Source: Caryophanales bacterium (GTDB taxonomy: Bacteria > Bacillota_I > Bacilli_A > RF39 > UBA660). From it: DNA of 49,750 nt. This document shows, in pieces, positions 1 to 8,988 of the stretch. The translations under genes were made by a program, and so were the position numbers. Under the pieces are notes generated by a model that was not told the origin of the DNA, made no database searches, and saw only the letters and a program-made list of their open reading frames with translations. The number at the start of each line of letters is the position of its first letter. The first letter of the stretch is position 1. The stretch spans positions 1 through 49,750 of the forward strand of contig JAEEKZ010000046.1 of NCBI GenBank assembly GCA_016288635.1, read 5' to 3'.

Positions 1-1909
1 ATTCGTAATCAGTTCCTTTAACTAGAGCTTTGTCACCATCTTTTACTGTTGGTTCTTGTTTTTGCTCTTGTCCATTGTATACTACATCATTTAATGTTCC
101 GATTTCGATTACATATTCTTGTGTATCTGGATCTGTTTCATCTAATGATTTAGCAGTTACCTTTAATGTTCCAAGACTTTCAGTAACTTCATAGTTACTT
201 TCACTTGCAGTATCCCATGAAATTGTATAAGTATTTGAAGTTTCTCCTACATCTGTAATTGTTCCTGTTGTTGTTACAGTAGCAGTTTCATTATTAACTA
301 AACCTGTAATGCTTCCAGGAGCTGTTAATGCAGTTCCATCATATACTTTTTCAGCACTTTCAGTTGTAATTGTAACTGGTGCTTTTGTAATATCATAAGT
401 TACTTCTCTTGAACCTTCATAATTTCCTTTTCCTGTTATTGTTACAGTTACAGTTCCTACATTTGTAGTATCTTTACTATAACTTAACTCATAATCAGTA
501 TCTTTAACTAATGTCTTTTCTCCATCAGTTACAGTTGGTTCTTGTTCTTGAGCTATACCATTATAAACTACGTTATCCAATGGTGCTACCTCAATAACAT
601 ATTCTTCTGTGTCAGGATCTTTTTCTTCAAATGATTTAGCTGTTACTTTTAATGTTCCAAGGTTTTTTTCTACTATTTCATAGTTAGATTCCTTAGCAGT
701 CTTATCCCAAGTAATGCTATATGTATTTGAAGTTTCTCCTACATCTGTAATTGTTCCTGTAGTCTCAAATGTAACAGTTTCATCATTAACTAATCCAGTT
801 AATGTTCCTTCCTTAGTTAAAGCTTCTCCATCGTATACTTTTTCAGCATCTGGTGTATTAACTTTTAAAGGAGCTTTAGTGATGGCAATATCAATAGTGA
901 TTTCGCCTTCATAATCATTTTCACCTCTAACAGTTACTACCTTGTCTCCAGCATTTACTGTATCCTCTGGATAAACAATTGTATAATCGTTTCCTTCAAC
1001 TAAAGTCTTTCCTGTTTCTTTATCCTTAACAACAGGCTTCATTAAGTCTTTTTTATCTTTGCCATCGTAAACTGTATTTTCAAGTTTGCTTACTTCAATA
1101 TTAGGATTAATCTTAGTATCTGGATCTTTATCAGCATCATCTTTATCATTTAGATTTGTTGTATAAATAGCAGTTACTTCTTCATCCTTAGTTACGTTAG
1201 TATAATTTCCATCCCAACGTTTAAATGTTTTATTTTCATGTTTTGGTGCTGTAGGTGCAGTTGCACTTAAGCCTTCTTCAACAGTTGAAACAGCAATAAC
1301 TTTACCATTTACTCCATCAATGAATGTTACTGTATATGTAATTACTTCTGGTTCTTCTTCTTGTTCTTGATTTTCATTTCTGTATACAGTATTTACATTG
1401 CTATTAGCTTTAACTTTTGTATATTTTCCAGCCCAACCTGTGAAAACATATCCGTCATGCTTTGGAGCATTTGGTGCAGTTGCATCCATTCCGACTAACA
1501 CTTTTTGAGTACTTATTACATTCTTAGCAATAGTATCAGTAAATGTTACAGTATAATAAGTATCTTCATCATCAGGTATACCATTGTTATTAATATCAGC
1601 GGCATACTTAGCGATTACATGTAAGTCTTCGAGAATCGATTTGAAATTAGTGATTTTTACATCTCTTTTTTCAAATAAATACCAACCTGTAAATACAAAA
1701 TTGCGATGGTAAGGTGACTCCGGTACTACAGCATCTTTACCAACTTCAACTTCTTGTTTAGAAATTGTTGAGTTATCATATCCGTCAGTAAATGTTACAG
1801 TACGAGTCGCTACCGGTGTTGTTTGTGCAGGTGATCCAGCAAATGTCATTAAAAAGAACATTAATATTACGAACACTACAAAAACAACAAAACGCTTTTT
1901 GTTAAACAT
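1..1909 (-). CDS. Large secreted/surface protein, C-terminus truncated by window edge; InlB/bacterial-repeat-like (FTGW) modules followed by MBG-like repeats
   Basis: Reverse-strand reading from ATG at 1907-1909 (MFNKKRFVVFVVFVILMFFLMTFAGSPAQTTPVATRTVTFTDG...) with upstream GGGAGG SD. Signal/TM N-terminus, three VTFxDG...FTGW/FKRW-type modules, then repeats around VYDGT/VYNGQ and SNYEVTESLGTLKVTAKS. Frame stays open to position 1, so it is absent from the ORF track. Confidence 0.85.
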   Translation of the reverse strand, partial: MFNKKRFVVFVVFVILMFFLMTFAGSPAQTTPVATRTVTFTDGYDNSTISKQEVEVGKDAVVPESPYHRNFVFTGWYLFEKRDVKITNFKSILEDLHVIAKYAADINNNGIPDDEDTYYTVTFTDTIAKNVISTQKVLVGMDATAPNAPKHDGYVFTGWAGKYTKVKANSNVNTVYRNENQEQEEEPEVITYTVTFIDGVNGKVIAVSTVEEGLSATAPTAPKHENKTFKRWDGNYTNVTKDEEVTAIYTTNLNDKDDADKDPDTKINPNIEVSKLENTVYDGKDKKDLMKPVVKDKETGKTLVEGNDYTIVYPEDTVNAGDKVVTVRGENDYEGEITIDIAITKAPLKVNTPDAEKVYDGEALTKEGTLTGLVNDETVTFETTGTITDVGETSNTYSITWDKTAKESNYEIVEKNLGTLKVTAKSFEEKDPDTEEYVIEVAPLDNVVYNGIAQEQEPTVTDGEKTLVKDTDYELSYSKDTTNVGTVTVTITGKGNYEGSREVTYDITKAPVTITTESAEKVYDGTALTAPGSITGLVNNETATVTTTGTITDVGETSNTYTISWDTASESNYEVTESLGTLKVTAKSLDETDPDTQEYVIEIGTLNDVVYNGQEQKQEPTVKDGDKALVKGTDYE

Positions 1910-2053
1910 AATACTCTACCTCCCTTTCTATCATATTTATCAAAAATCTACCGATTCCTGGTACATCTATATTATACATATTAAAAAGTAAAAATCAACA
2001 CATTAACGACAAATTTCAACAATAAAAAATAAGCATAAATTATGCTTATTCTC

Positions 2054-2632
2054 CTACATTTTTTTAAGTGAATTTAAAGGCCAAATATTAAATATAACTT
2101 TACCTTCAATTTCAGACTTATCAACTAAGCCAAAAGACCTACTATCTATTGAATTATTTCTATTATCTCCCAACACTAAATATTTATTTTCAGGTATCTT
2201 ACCATCTGGACATTCCGTTTCGTTACAAACGTCTACAAACATAAAGTTAGATGTTTCAACATCATCTGACATAAAATTTTCCTTATTCTTTTCTCCATCT
2301 ATATATAAATAACCGTTTAAATAATGTATCTCTTCCCCAGGTAACCCCACAACTCTTTTAATATACGATTCTTTTATGCCTTCATCATTTTTCTTTTTTA
2401 AAACAACTATTTCATTTCGTTTAATATCAGCATATTTATAACGTAAACGTGATAATATAACAACATTACCACTTGATAATGATGGTTCCATCGAATTCCC
2501 TGAAACCGGAACAAAGGAATATACAAAAAGCATTATTATAATCATTATTACAATTGGAATAATATAAGCAATAGTATCTTTAAAGAATTCATGTATTTCT
2601 CTTAAATCTATCATATAAAATACCTCCATCAT
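2054..2632 (-). CDS. lepB: Signal peptidase I (Ser/Lys type)
   Basis: SGNSMEPSL (Ser), SYIKRVVGLPGE (Lys), LGDNRNNSIDSRSFG; N-terminal TM. True start may be the internal Met at MIDLREI. Confidence 0.93.
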   Translation of the reverse strand: MMEVFYMIDLREIHEFFKDTIAYIIPIVIMIIIMLFVYSFVPVSGNSMEPSLSSGNVVILSRLRYKYADIKRNEIVVLKKKNDEGIKESYIKRVVGLPGEEIHYLNGYLYIDGEKNKENFMSDDVETSNFMFVDVCNETECPDGKIPENKYLVLGDNRNNSIDSRSFGLVDKSEIEGKVIFNIWPLNSLKKM

Positions 2633-2714
2633 TGCAAGTGTATTATATCATTATAAATATGTTTTAACAATTAGAACAGCACCTATCTTTATATATATTT
2701 TACATACTAAAAAG

Positions 2715-2743
2715 TTGTTACTTTTTATAAAATATGTTAAAAT
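2715..2743 (+). promoter_or_regulatory. Predicted sigma-A promoter for the EIIB-like gene
   Basis: TTGTTA (2715-2720), 17-nt spacer, TGtTAAAAT (-10 at 2738-2743, extended TG). Confidence 0.55.
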
Positions 2744-2758
2744 GTTTGTGGTGGTTAA

Positions 2759-3085
2759 ATGAATACAATGGCAACAATGATGCAATATGGAATTATTGCT
2801 TTAGTAATTATTTTAATATTGTTAATAGTATTAAAATTAAATAAAAAAGGCTTTAGTATTGAAGCTAATAAACTTATTACATACCTTGGCGGTAAAGATA
2901 ATATTATTAATGCTGAATATAATATGTCTAGATTCAAAGTTATTTTAAGAGATGTGTCTAAAGCAGACAAAGAAGCTATTAAGAGATTGGGAGCTAAAGG
3001 TGTTGTTGAAGTAGACAATCAATTAAAAATAATATTTGGAAAACACTCTAAGAAATTAAAAGTATATATTGAGGATATCTTATAA
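2759..3085 (+). CDS. Membrane-anchored degenerate PTS EIIB(glucose-type)-like domain protein
   Basis: N-terminal TM, then ITYLGGKDNIINAEYNMSRFKVILRDVSKADKEAIKRLGAKGVVEVDNQLKIIFG, resembling the EIIB fold but with the active-site Cys replaced. Confidence 0.75.
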   Translation: MNTMATMMQYGIIALVIILILLIVLKLNKKGFSIEANKLITYLGGKDNIINAEYNMSRFKVILRDVSKADKEAIKRLGAKGVVEVDNQLKIIFGKHSKKLKVYIEDIL

Positions 3086-3109
3086 AGATATCTTTTTTTA
3101 TAAATAAAA

Positions 3110-3132
3110 AATGCTAAATAAAATTTAGCATT
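3110..3132 (-). terminator. Rho-independent terminator of tyrS
   Basis: AATGCTAAA/TTTAGCATT stem (9 bp), 5-nt loop, T-run downstream on minus strand. Confidence 0.75.
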
Positions 3133-4354
3133 ATTTTAAATATCCAATATAATATTTTTTCTTTCCTTTTTTCAAAATCAATACTTTATTATCAATTAAG
3201 TAATCTTTATTAATTACTGTGTTTTCATCAGTAATTTTTTTATTATTAATAGATATAGCACCAGCTGTTAAGAACTCTCTAGCTTCTCTTCTAGAAGAAC
3301 AAAGATTATTGTTTACTAAAACATTAAGTATTGTATCCTCAGTAAAATTAAAACTCGCTACACCTTTCATGTTTTCAATAATATCATTTGCCGTTAATTC
3401 ATTAATTTTTTCAGTAAATAAAGCTTCACTAATTTTTAAGGCTTTTTCATATTCTTCTTCACCATGTAAGAATGTAATTATTTCTTTAGCTAATCTTTTT
3501 TGAGCTATTCTTAATTCTCTTGCTTTATCATGTTCTTTTTCTATTTCTTCGATTTCTTCTTTTGATAAGAAAGTTAATTTCTTTAGATAATCAATAACCA
3601 TTGCATCATCAGCATTAACAAGATATTGATATAACTCATAACTTGACGTTTTAGTTTTATCTAACCATAAAGCGTTTCCTTCAGTTTTACCAAACTTAAC
3701 ACCATTAGCATCTAATATTAATGGCATTGTCATTCCATATAATTCTTTATCTTCCATTTTACGAGCCATTTCAATTCCCGTAGTAATATTTCCCCATTGA
3801 TCTGAACCTGCAACTTGTAGAGTTACACCCTTAGTTCTATTTAAAACCAAGAAATCCATTCCCTGAAGTAGTGTATAAGCAAATTCACAGAATGTAATGC
3901 CCGTTTCAAGTCTTCTACTAATTATATCTTTATCCAACATGTAGTTAACATTTATATATTTACCATAATCCCTTAAGAAATCTAAAACACTTAAATCTTT
4001 AGTCCAATCATAGTTATTAACTACTTCAAAACCAAATATCTCTTTAGCTTGTTTTGTTAATCCTTCAACATTCTTTTCAACTTGTTCTTTAGAAATCATT
4101 TGTCTCTCATTGCTAGGCTTAGGATCTCCAATTAAGCCAGTAGCTCCCCCGATTAACAAAATAGGCTTATGTCCATATTTAGCTAATCTAGAAGCAATAA
4201 GAAATGATGAGAAATGTCCAATATGCATAGAATCTGCAGTTGGATCAGTTCCTATATAAAAAGTAAGTTTTTCTTCATTTAATTTTTTTTCTAATTCAGG
4301 ACTACTAACATCTTTAACTAGTCCTCTCCATTTTAGGTCTTCAAATAATGTCAT
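3131..4354 (-). CDS. tyrS: Tyrosyl-tRNA synthetase
   Basis: HIGH-like HIGHFSSF, GGATGLIGDP, QVAGSDQWGNIT, KFGKTEGNALWLD, C-terminal S4-like domain. Confidence 0.97.
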   Translation of the reverse strand: MTLFEDLKWRGLVKDVSSPELEKKLNEEKLTFYIGTDPTADSMHIGHFSSFLIASRLAKYGHKPILLIGGATGLIGDPKPSNERQMISKEQVEKNVEGLTKQAKEIFGFEVVNNYDWTKDLSVLDFLRDYGKYINVNYMLDKDIISRRLETGITFCEFAYTLLQGMDFLVLNRTKGVTLQVAGSDQWGNITTGIEMARKMEDKELYGMTMPLILDANGVKFGKTEGNALWLDKTKTSSYELYQYLVNADDAMVIDYLKKLTFLSKEEIEEIEKEHDKARELRIAQKRLAKEIITFLHGEEEYEKALKISEALFTEKINELTANDIIENMKGVASFNFTEDTILNVLVNNNLCSSRREAREFLTAGAISINNKKITDENTVINKDYLIDNKVLILKKGKKKYYIGYLK

Positions 4355-4403
4355 ATATTTTCCTCCAAAAAGCTCTTAACTTTTTTCGCCACTAATAACC
4401 AAA

Positions 4404-4432
4404 AGTATAGCAAACAATTAATTTATAATCAA
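4404..4432 (-). promoter_or_regulatory. Predicted tyrS promoter
   Basis: Minus strand TTGATT - 17 nt - TATACT, short leader before GGAGG and ATG. Confidence 0.55.
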
Positions 4433-4453
4433 TACAATAAGAACTTGAACAAA

Positions 4454-5101
4454 TTATCTTTCTCCACAAACAGTTTTATCAATTACAATGCTTCCTACAA
4501 ATTCTTTTCCAGCATTTTCATCTTGAACCGTATCTAAATTATTTAGTTTTATTATTGTTTTAAAATATTTATGTGCTGTTTCTCCACTTGGTGCACTGAT
4601 AGCTGCTTTGAATAATTCTATTTTGTCAGTTGTTTCAGTTGTTATATCCATTTCGTCAATCAACAATACAGAATTTGAATCGTCATCGTCATCAAATGGT
4701 ACATCACTGCCATATAATGATAATACTAATTCTGGAGTATGATCCATTGTTGTATATTCAAAGTTATTTTCTAAAATATTTAGTTTAACAGAATAACAAT
4801 ATGGGATTGAAGTATTTGCTTTATTAGAATTACTTGCAGTTAATTCAACATTAGAATATGCAATTCCAATCATATCCCCATCCCCATAACCAAAATTATT
4901 TTCATATACATCAAGAGTAATTTGTTCATCAGAAGAAAAAATTAATGAATCCATTGGGGATGTTTGAATTAATAATTCAGTTGTTGATGTACCTCCATTC
5001 GTTGTAGTGAAGTATGCAAACGATATTGCAACAACCGCAACAAATAACGTTGCTATTGATATAATCATTAATACTATTTTATTATTTCTAACCATGTTCA
5101 T
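4454..5101 (-). CDS. Exported protein with SipW-type (AYF) signal/anchor, TasA/camelysin-like in style
   Basis: MVRNNKIVLMIISIATLFVAVVAISFAYFTTTNGGTSTTEL N-terminus; Ser/Thr/Asp-rich ectodomain. Confidence 0.6.
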   Translation of the reverse strand: MNMVRNNKIVLMIISIATLFVAVVAISFAYFTTTNGGTSTTELLIQTSPMDSLIFSSDEQITLDVYENNFGYGDGDMIGIAYSNVELTASNSNKANTSIPYCYSVKLNILENNFEYTTMDHTPELVLSLYGSDVPFDDDDDSNSVLLIDEMDITTETTDKIELFKAAISAPSGETAHKYFKTIIKLNNLDTVQDENAGKEFVGSIVIDKTVCGER

Positions 5102-5177
5102 AATCTCACCTATTTTTCATCTTTTTTATCCTACTAATATATTACCAAAAATTGCATTGATATACAATTATTTAAAA

Positions 5178-5202
5178 TAAAAAAGTGAACTTTCGTTCAC
5201 TT
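5178..5202 (-). terminator. Rho-independent terminator
   Basis: AAGTGAAC-tttc-GTTCACTT with T-run on minus strand at the 3' end of the 633-aa gene. Confidence 0.75.
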
Positions 5203-7102
5203 AAAATTCAGGAGTTGGTTCTTCATCAAACTGATTATCGTCTTCATCAAAACCATAATCATTATCATCTTCATCATAATTATAATCGTAATTATAATCA
5301 TCATCATCATATGAATAGTTTGAACCACCAGTATTCATTCCGGTCATTTCCATAATTTCTTTTAATACTTCATTATTAGAAATGTTTTCCATTAATTTTT
5401 GTTGATCAGCATCAGATAACTCTTCCATAGTTACAGCACCACTTACATCAGGAGCAGTAAATTTACCTGAAACTTCTTCAATGTTAAGACTAACTTTAAG
5501 TCCAGATACATTTAATTCAATATTTGCTGTAGTTTTTGTTGATTTAATTGATCCAGTTGCTAATTCAGCATCTTGACCATCTTGTTTCATATTTACTTTG
5601 AAAGTAAATTCACCTTCTTTAACTTGTTCACCATTAACATAGAATCCATTTTTTTCATCAACAGTTAAATCAACATTAAACTTAACAACATTATTATCTT
5701 TTAATGTTGTAGATATCAATATTTTGCTAGTAGAATTTGTATCAAAATCTTCATCTTTCATTTCTGAAATATTTAATTCTTCACCAGTTAATTCTTTGAA
5801 TGCTGCAGTAAACTCTGCGTCTTTACTTAAATTAGTAATAACGTCTTTTGCAAATTGATTAATTTGTGCTGCATTCATTTCGAATACAAATACAACTGTT
5901 CCATCAGTAGTTTCTGGTTTTTTGAAATATTCATCTTTTAAACTATTAGTATATGCTCTAAGCATAGCGCTTTCAATTTTACGAAGATTTTCTTCCATCT
6001 TAGAAAGTTCTACGTTTTCAACTGGAACATCAATAGCATCAACTGTGTTATTAACGTCGATCTTAATAAATTTGTCTAACAAACTTCCAAAATTAACATA
6101 TCCTTCTTTATCTTTTATATATGCAGTAATTCCTTTTTCTAAAATTTGTTTAGAATCGAATTTACCGTTTGCAACAAAATAAATTACTTTGTCTTTTAAG
6201 TTAAAATATTCCTCTAAATTTAATTCAATTGGTTTAAAGCTTGGAATATCAACTTTAACATCCATTTTATAATGAGTTTCATTTGCATTATTTGCATTTA
6301 AAGTTTTTAATGTTTCTTCAACTTTAGCTGTATAGAATTCTTTTGCAGAAGAATATTTTGTTTTCTTACCACCAAATAAAGAATCTTTTAATAAGAATAT
6401 AACAGCTGCAATTGCTATTACTGCCAACACACCTACAATTATTGGCAATTTTCCACCTAATCCCTTTTTAGCTTTTCCATCACCTGCAGGAGCAGCTGGT
6501 ATTGGAGCTACATTATCAGCACCAAATGTTGTTCCTGGAAGTGGAGGCGTAACTGGTTCTTCAGTTACAGATGCTACTGGAGCAGCATCAACTGGTGCTG
6601 GTTCAATAGGAGCCTCTACTGGAGCTGGTTCAACAGTTGCAATTTCTGGAGCAACTGCTGGCTCTGGCATAACTGGAGCCTCAACAGGTACTTCTGGAGC
6701 AACTACTGGCTCTGGCATAACTGGAGCTTCAGTAGGTACTTCTGGAGCAACTACTGGCTCTGGCATAACTGGAGCTTCAGCAGGCATTTCCGGAGCAACT
6801 ACTGGCTCTGGCATAACTGGAGCCTCAACAGGTACTTCTGGAGCAACTGGGGCTTCAATTGGTGCTTCAACTGGAGCTTCAACAGGTACTTCTGGAGCAA
6901 CTGGAGCTTCAACTGGAGCGTCTACTGATGCTACTGGAATCTCAACTGGTGCTGGTTCAGCATCAACAGTAGGAATTGGAGTCTCAACTGGTGCTGGTTC
7001 AACAGCAGGAGTATCGACAGCTATAGGCACATCAACTGGTGTAGGTTCAGTTGGAGGTGTCATTGTAGGTATTTGATTATCAAATCCATTTTCATTATTC
7101 AT
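5201..7102 (-). CDS. Single-TM protein: Pro/Val/Ala/Glu-rich repeat N-terminal region, TM, extracellular domain, acidic Tyr/Asp-rich tail
   Basis: Repeats APVMPEPVVAPEVPVE; TM LPIIVGVLAVIAIAAVIFLL; tail SYDDDDYNYDYNYDEDDNDYGFDEDD. Confidence 0.8.
   Translation of the reverse strand: MNNENGFDNQIPTMTPPTEPTPVDVPIAVDTPAVEPAPVETPIPTVDAEPAPVEIPVASVDAPVEAPVAPEVPVEAPVEAPIEAPVAPEVPVEAPVMPEPVVAPEMPAEAPVMPEPVVAPEVPTEAPVMPEPVVAPEVPVEAPVMPEPAVAPEIATVEPAPVEAPIEPAPVDAAPVASVTEEPVTPPLPGTTFGADNVAPIPAAPAGDGKAKKGLGGKLPIIVGVLAVIAIAAVIFLLKDSLFGGKKTKYSSAKEFYTAKVEETLKTLNANNANETHYKMDVKVDIPSFKPIELNLEEYFNLKDKVIYFVANGKFDSKQILEKGITAYIKDKEGYVNFGSLLDKFIKIDVNNTVDAIDVPVENVELSKMEENLRKIESAMLRAYTNSLKDEYFKKPETTDGTVVFVFEMNAAQINQFAKDVITNLSKDAEFTAAFKELTGEELNISEMKDEDFDTNSTSKILISTTLKDNNVVKFNVDLTVDEKNGFYVNGEQVKEGEFTFKVNMKQDGQDAELATGSIKSTKTTANIELNVSGLKVSLNIEEVSGKFTAPDVSGAVTMEELSDADQQKLMENISNNEVLKEIMEMTGMNTGGSNYSYDDDDYNYDYNYDEDDNDYGFDEDDNQFDEEPTPEF
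6664..6855 (-). repeat. 48-bp (16-aa) tandem repeat, about four copies
   Basis: ctggcat anchor word recurs at 6664, 6712, 6760 and 6808 (exact 48-nt spacing), encoding EAPVMPEPVVAPEVPV variants. Confidence 0.85.
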
Positions 7103-7172
7103 ATATCACACGTCCTTTACTTTATATATAATAACATTAATTTTAAATATTTTCATTACTTTTTTTTAAAAA

Positions 7173-7203
7173 AATGAAAAAAAGACGAATTTTTTCATCT
7201 TTT
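7173..7203 (-). terminator. Probable terminator of the yebC-family gene
   Basis: GATGAAAAAA...TTTTTTTCAT hairpin followed by T-run on minus strand. Confidence 0.45.
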
Positions 7204-7223
7204 TTGTTGATTTTTATAATTTT

Positions 7224-7940
7224 TTAAATATTAACGTTATGATAAATTTCAGAAACATCTTCAACTTTATTTAATAAATCTATTAATAAATTAAATTTTT
7301 CTAAATCTTCACCTTCTAGTGTAACTTTATCATTTGCATACATTCCAGTTTCTTCAATTTCAAATTCATAATTAGGGTTTAATTTGTCTAAACAGTCTCT
7401 TAAAGCATTATAATCCTCAAACTTAACTGTAATAGATGTCTCCCCATTTTCTGTTTCAAATTCTTCAGGATCAATTCCTGCTTCTATTAAAGCATTAAAC
7501 ACTTTTTCTTCATCAGGCTCATTAAATACAACAACACCTAAATGTTGATAATTATATGATACTGAATTAGTAACACCCAAATTCTTATGAACTTTATTAA
7601 AGCACGCTCTTACTTCACCAACAGTTCTATTAACATTATCAGTTAAAGTTTTAATTATTAATGTTGAGGCTCCAGGGCCAAATCCCTCATATATAACTTC
7701 TTTATACTCGTCTTGACCTACACCTTTAGCTTTATCTATTGCCCTATTAATAATATCATTAGGTACTTCTTGCTTCTTGGCTTTTTCAATTATTCTTTTT
7801 AAAATTACATTCTCATCAGGATTAGGTATACCCTTTTTTGCTGCAAGGTAAATTTCTTTTGCAAAGTTTGTATAAATTTTACCACGAGCAGCGCCTGTTT
7901 TTTGAATACTATATTTTCTTACTTCATATGCTCTTCCCAT
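7224..7940 (-). CDS. YebC/PmpR family protein (YeeN-like subgroup)
   Basis: MGRAYEVRKYSIQKTGAARGKIYTNFAKEIYLAAKKG, VPNDIINRAIDKAKG, YEGFGPGASTLIIKTLTDNVNRT. Confidence 0.92.
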   Translation of the reverse strand: MGRAYEVRKYSIQKTGAARGKIYTNFAKEIYLAAKKGIPNPDENVILKRIIEKAKKQEVPNDIINRAIDKAKGVGQDEYKEVIYEGFGPGASTLIIKTLTDNVNRTVGEVRACFNKVHKNLGVTNSVSYNYQHLGVVVFNEPDEEKVFNALIEAGIDPEEFETENGETSITVKFEDYNALRDCLDKLNPNYEFEIEETGMYANDKVTLEGEDLEKFNLLIDLLNKVEDVSEIYHNVNI

Positions 7941-7997
7941 ACTTTTCCCTCTTTTCGCTCAAATATTTTATCATATATATATTCTATTAGACAATAA

Positions 7998-8930
7998 TTA
8001 TCTATTAAATAAGAATAAATATATTTTACCAAAGAATCTCTTAATAAATCTCTTTTTACTTATATATGAAATTCTAGCTAAATAATTGTCATATTTATCA
8101 AATGAAAAATCATCAATTTTTGAATATTCTTCTCCATCCTTACATATAGGTGAATAATATTTCTTATATATAAACATCTTATAAACTAACATTCTTTTAG
8201 ATATACCATATCTTCTTATAACATCTCTTACTAAATCCTTAAATAAGAAATGGAATGATTCACCACAATCAATATTATACATTTTATTATTAATTTCTTT
8301 TAAATGTTCTACTGAGTTAGCAAATAGTCTTCCTGCGTCACAATCTGTTATGCAAGAAATTGTATCTTTTTTATTTACATTAAACATGAATGGTTCATTC
8401 TTTACAGAAGAAAGGACAAATGGCAAACGGAATATAGTGTAATTTTTAATTTTTGATTTAATTAATTTTTCGCATTTAATTTTAGTATTGTTGTAATAAT
8501 ATTCATCATCTATTTCAACTTTAGATCTTACAGTGAATTTATTTGCTTCATTACTCTTATATATCGTCGTATCAGAACAATATATTAAATGACATTCTGG
8601 TCTATATTTATTAATATCTTTTTCTATTTCTTTAATAGATTCAAATTCAATAGCATCAGAAATACCTGTGTTTATATTAGAAAATGGCGGCATAATTGAA
8701 ACAAGATAAATAATAACATCATTAGTAGTAACTAATTTTTCTAAAAGACTTTTGTCCATAATATCGCCATATATAACATTGGCTTTCTTTTCAAATTTTT
8801 TAAGTCTTTTTTTACTTCTCTTATTATTAAGGTCTAATAATGTTACTTCATATTCGTCACTATTAACTAATAATTTAGCTGCTTCAAACCCGACTGCTCC
8901 AGCAGCTCCCAATACTACTATTTTTTTCAA
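7998..8930 (-). CDS. NAD(P)-binding epimerase/dehydratase-like protein
   Basis: Rossmann motif VVLGAAGAVGFEAAKLL; YYYNNTKIKCEKL in the SDR YxxxK position. Confidence 0.75.
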   Translation of the reverse strand: MKKIVVLGAAGAVGFEAAKLLVNSDEYEVTLLDLNNKRSKKRLKKFEKKANVIYGDIMDKSLLEKLVTTNDVIIYLVSIMPPFSNINTGISDAIEFESIKEIEKDINKYRPECHLIYCSDTTIYKSNEANKFTVRSKVEIDDEYYYNNTKIKCEKLIKSKIKNYTIFRLPFVLSSVKNEPFMFNVNKKDTISCITDCDAGRLFANSVEHLKEINNKMYNIDCGESFHFLFKDLVRDVIRRYGISKRMLVYKMFIYKKYYSPICKDGEEYSKIDDFSFDKYDNYLARISYISKKRFIKRFFGKIYLFLFNR

Positions 8931-8965
8931 AATTACACTTCCTTAACCTAGTTAATTGTACAAAA

Positions 8966-8988
8966 AAATAGAACTTTATTCAAGTTCT
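8966..8988 (-). terminator. Rho-independent terminator of the solenoid/sORF/500-aa unit
   Basis: AGAACTT-tattc-AAGTTCT then TATTTTTTT on minus strand. Confidence 0.6.

Noticed and set aside
714-914. Plus-strand 66-aa ORF
   Set aside because: Antisense to the repeat-rich surface protein; composition mirrors the coding strand, no convincing SD.
2755-3018. Minus-strand 87-aa ORF
   Set aside because: Shadow ORF opposite the EIIB-like gene, which has a promoter and recognisable domain.
4355-4453. T-box leader for tyrS
   Set aside because: The leader is too short and lacks a T-box sequence; only promoter and SD are visible.
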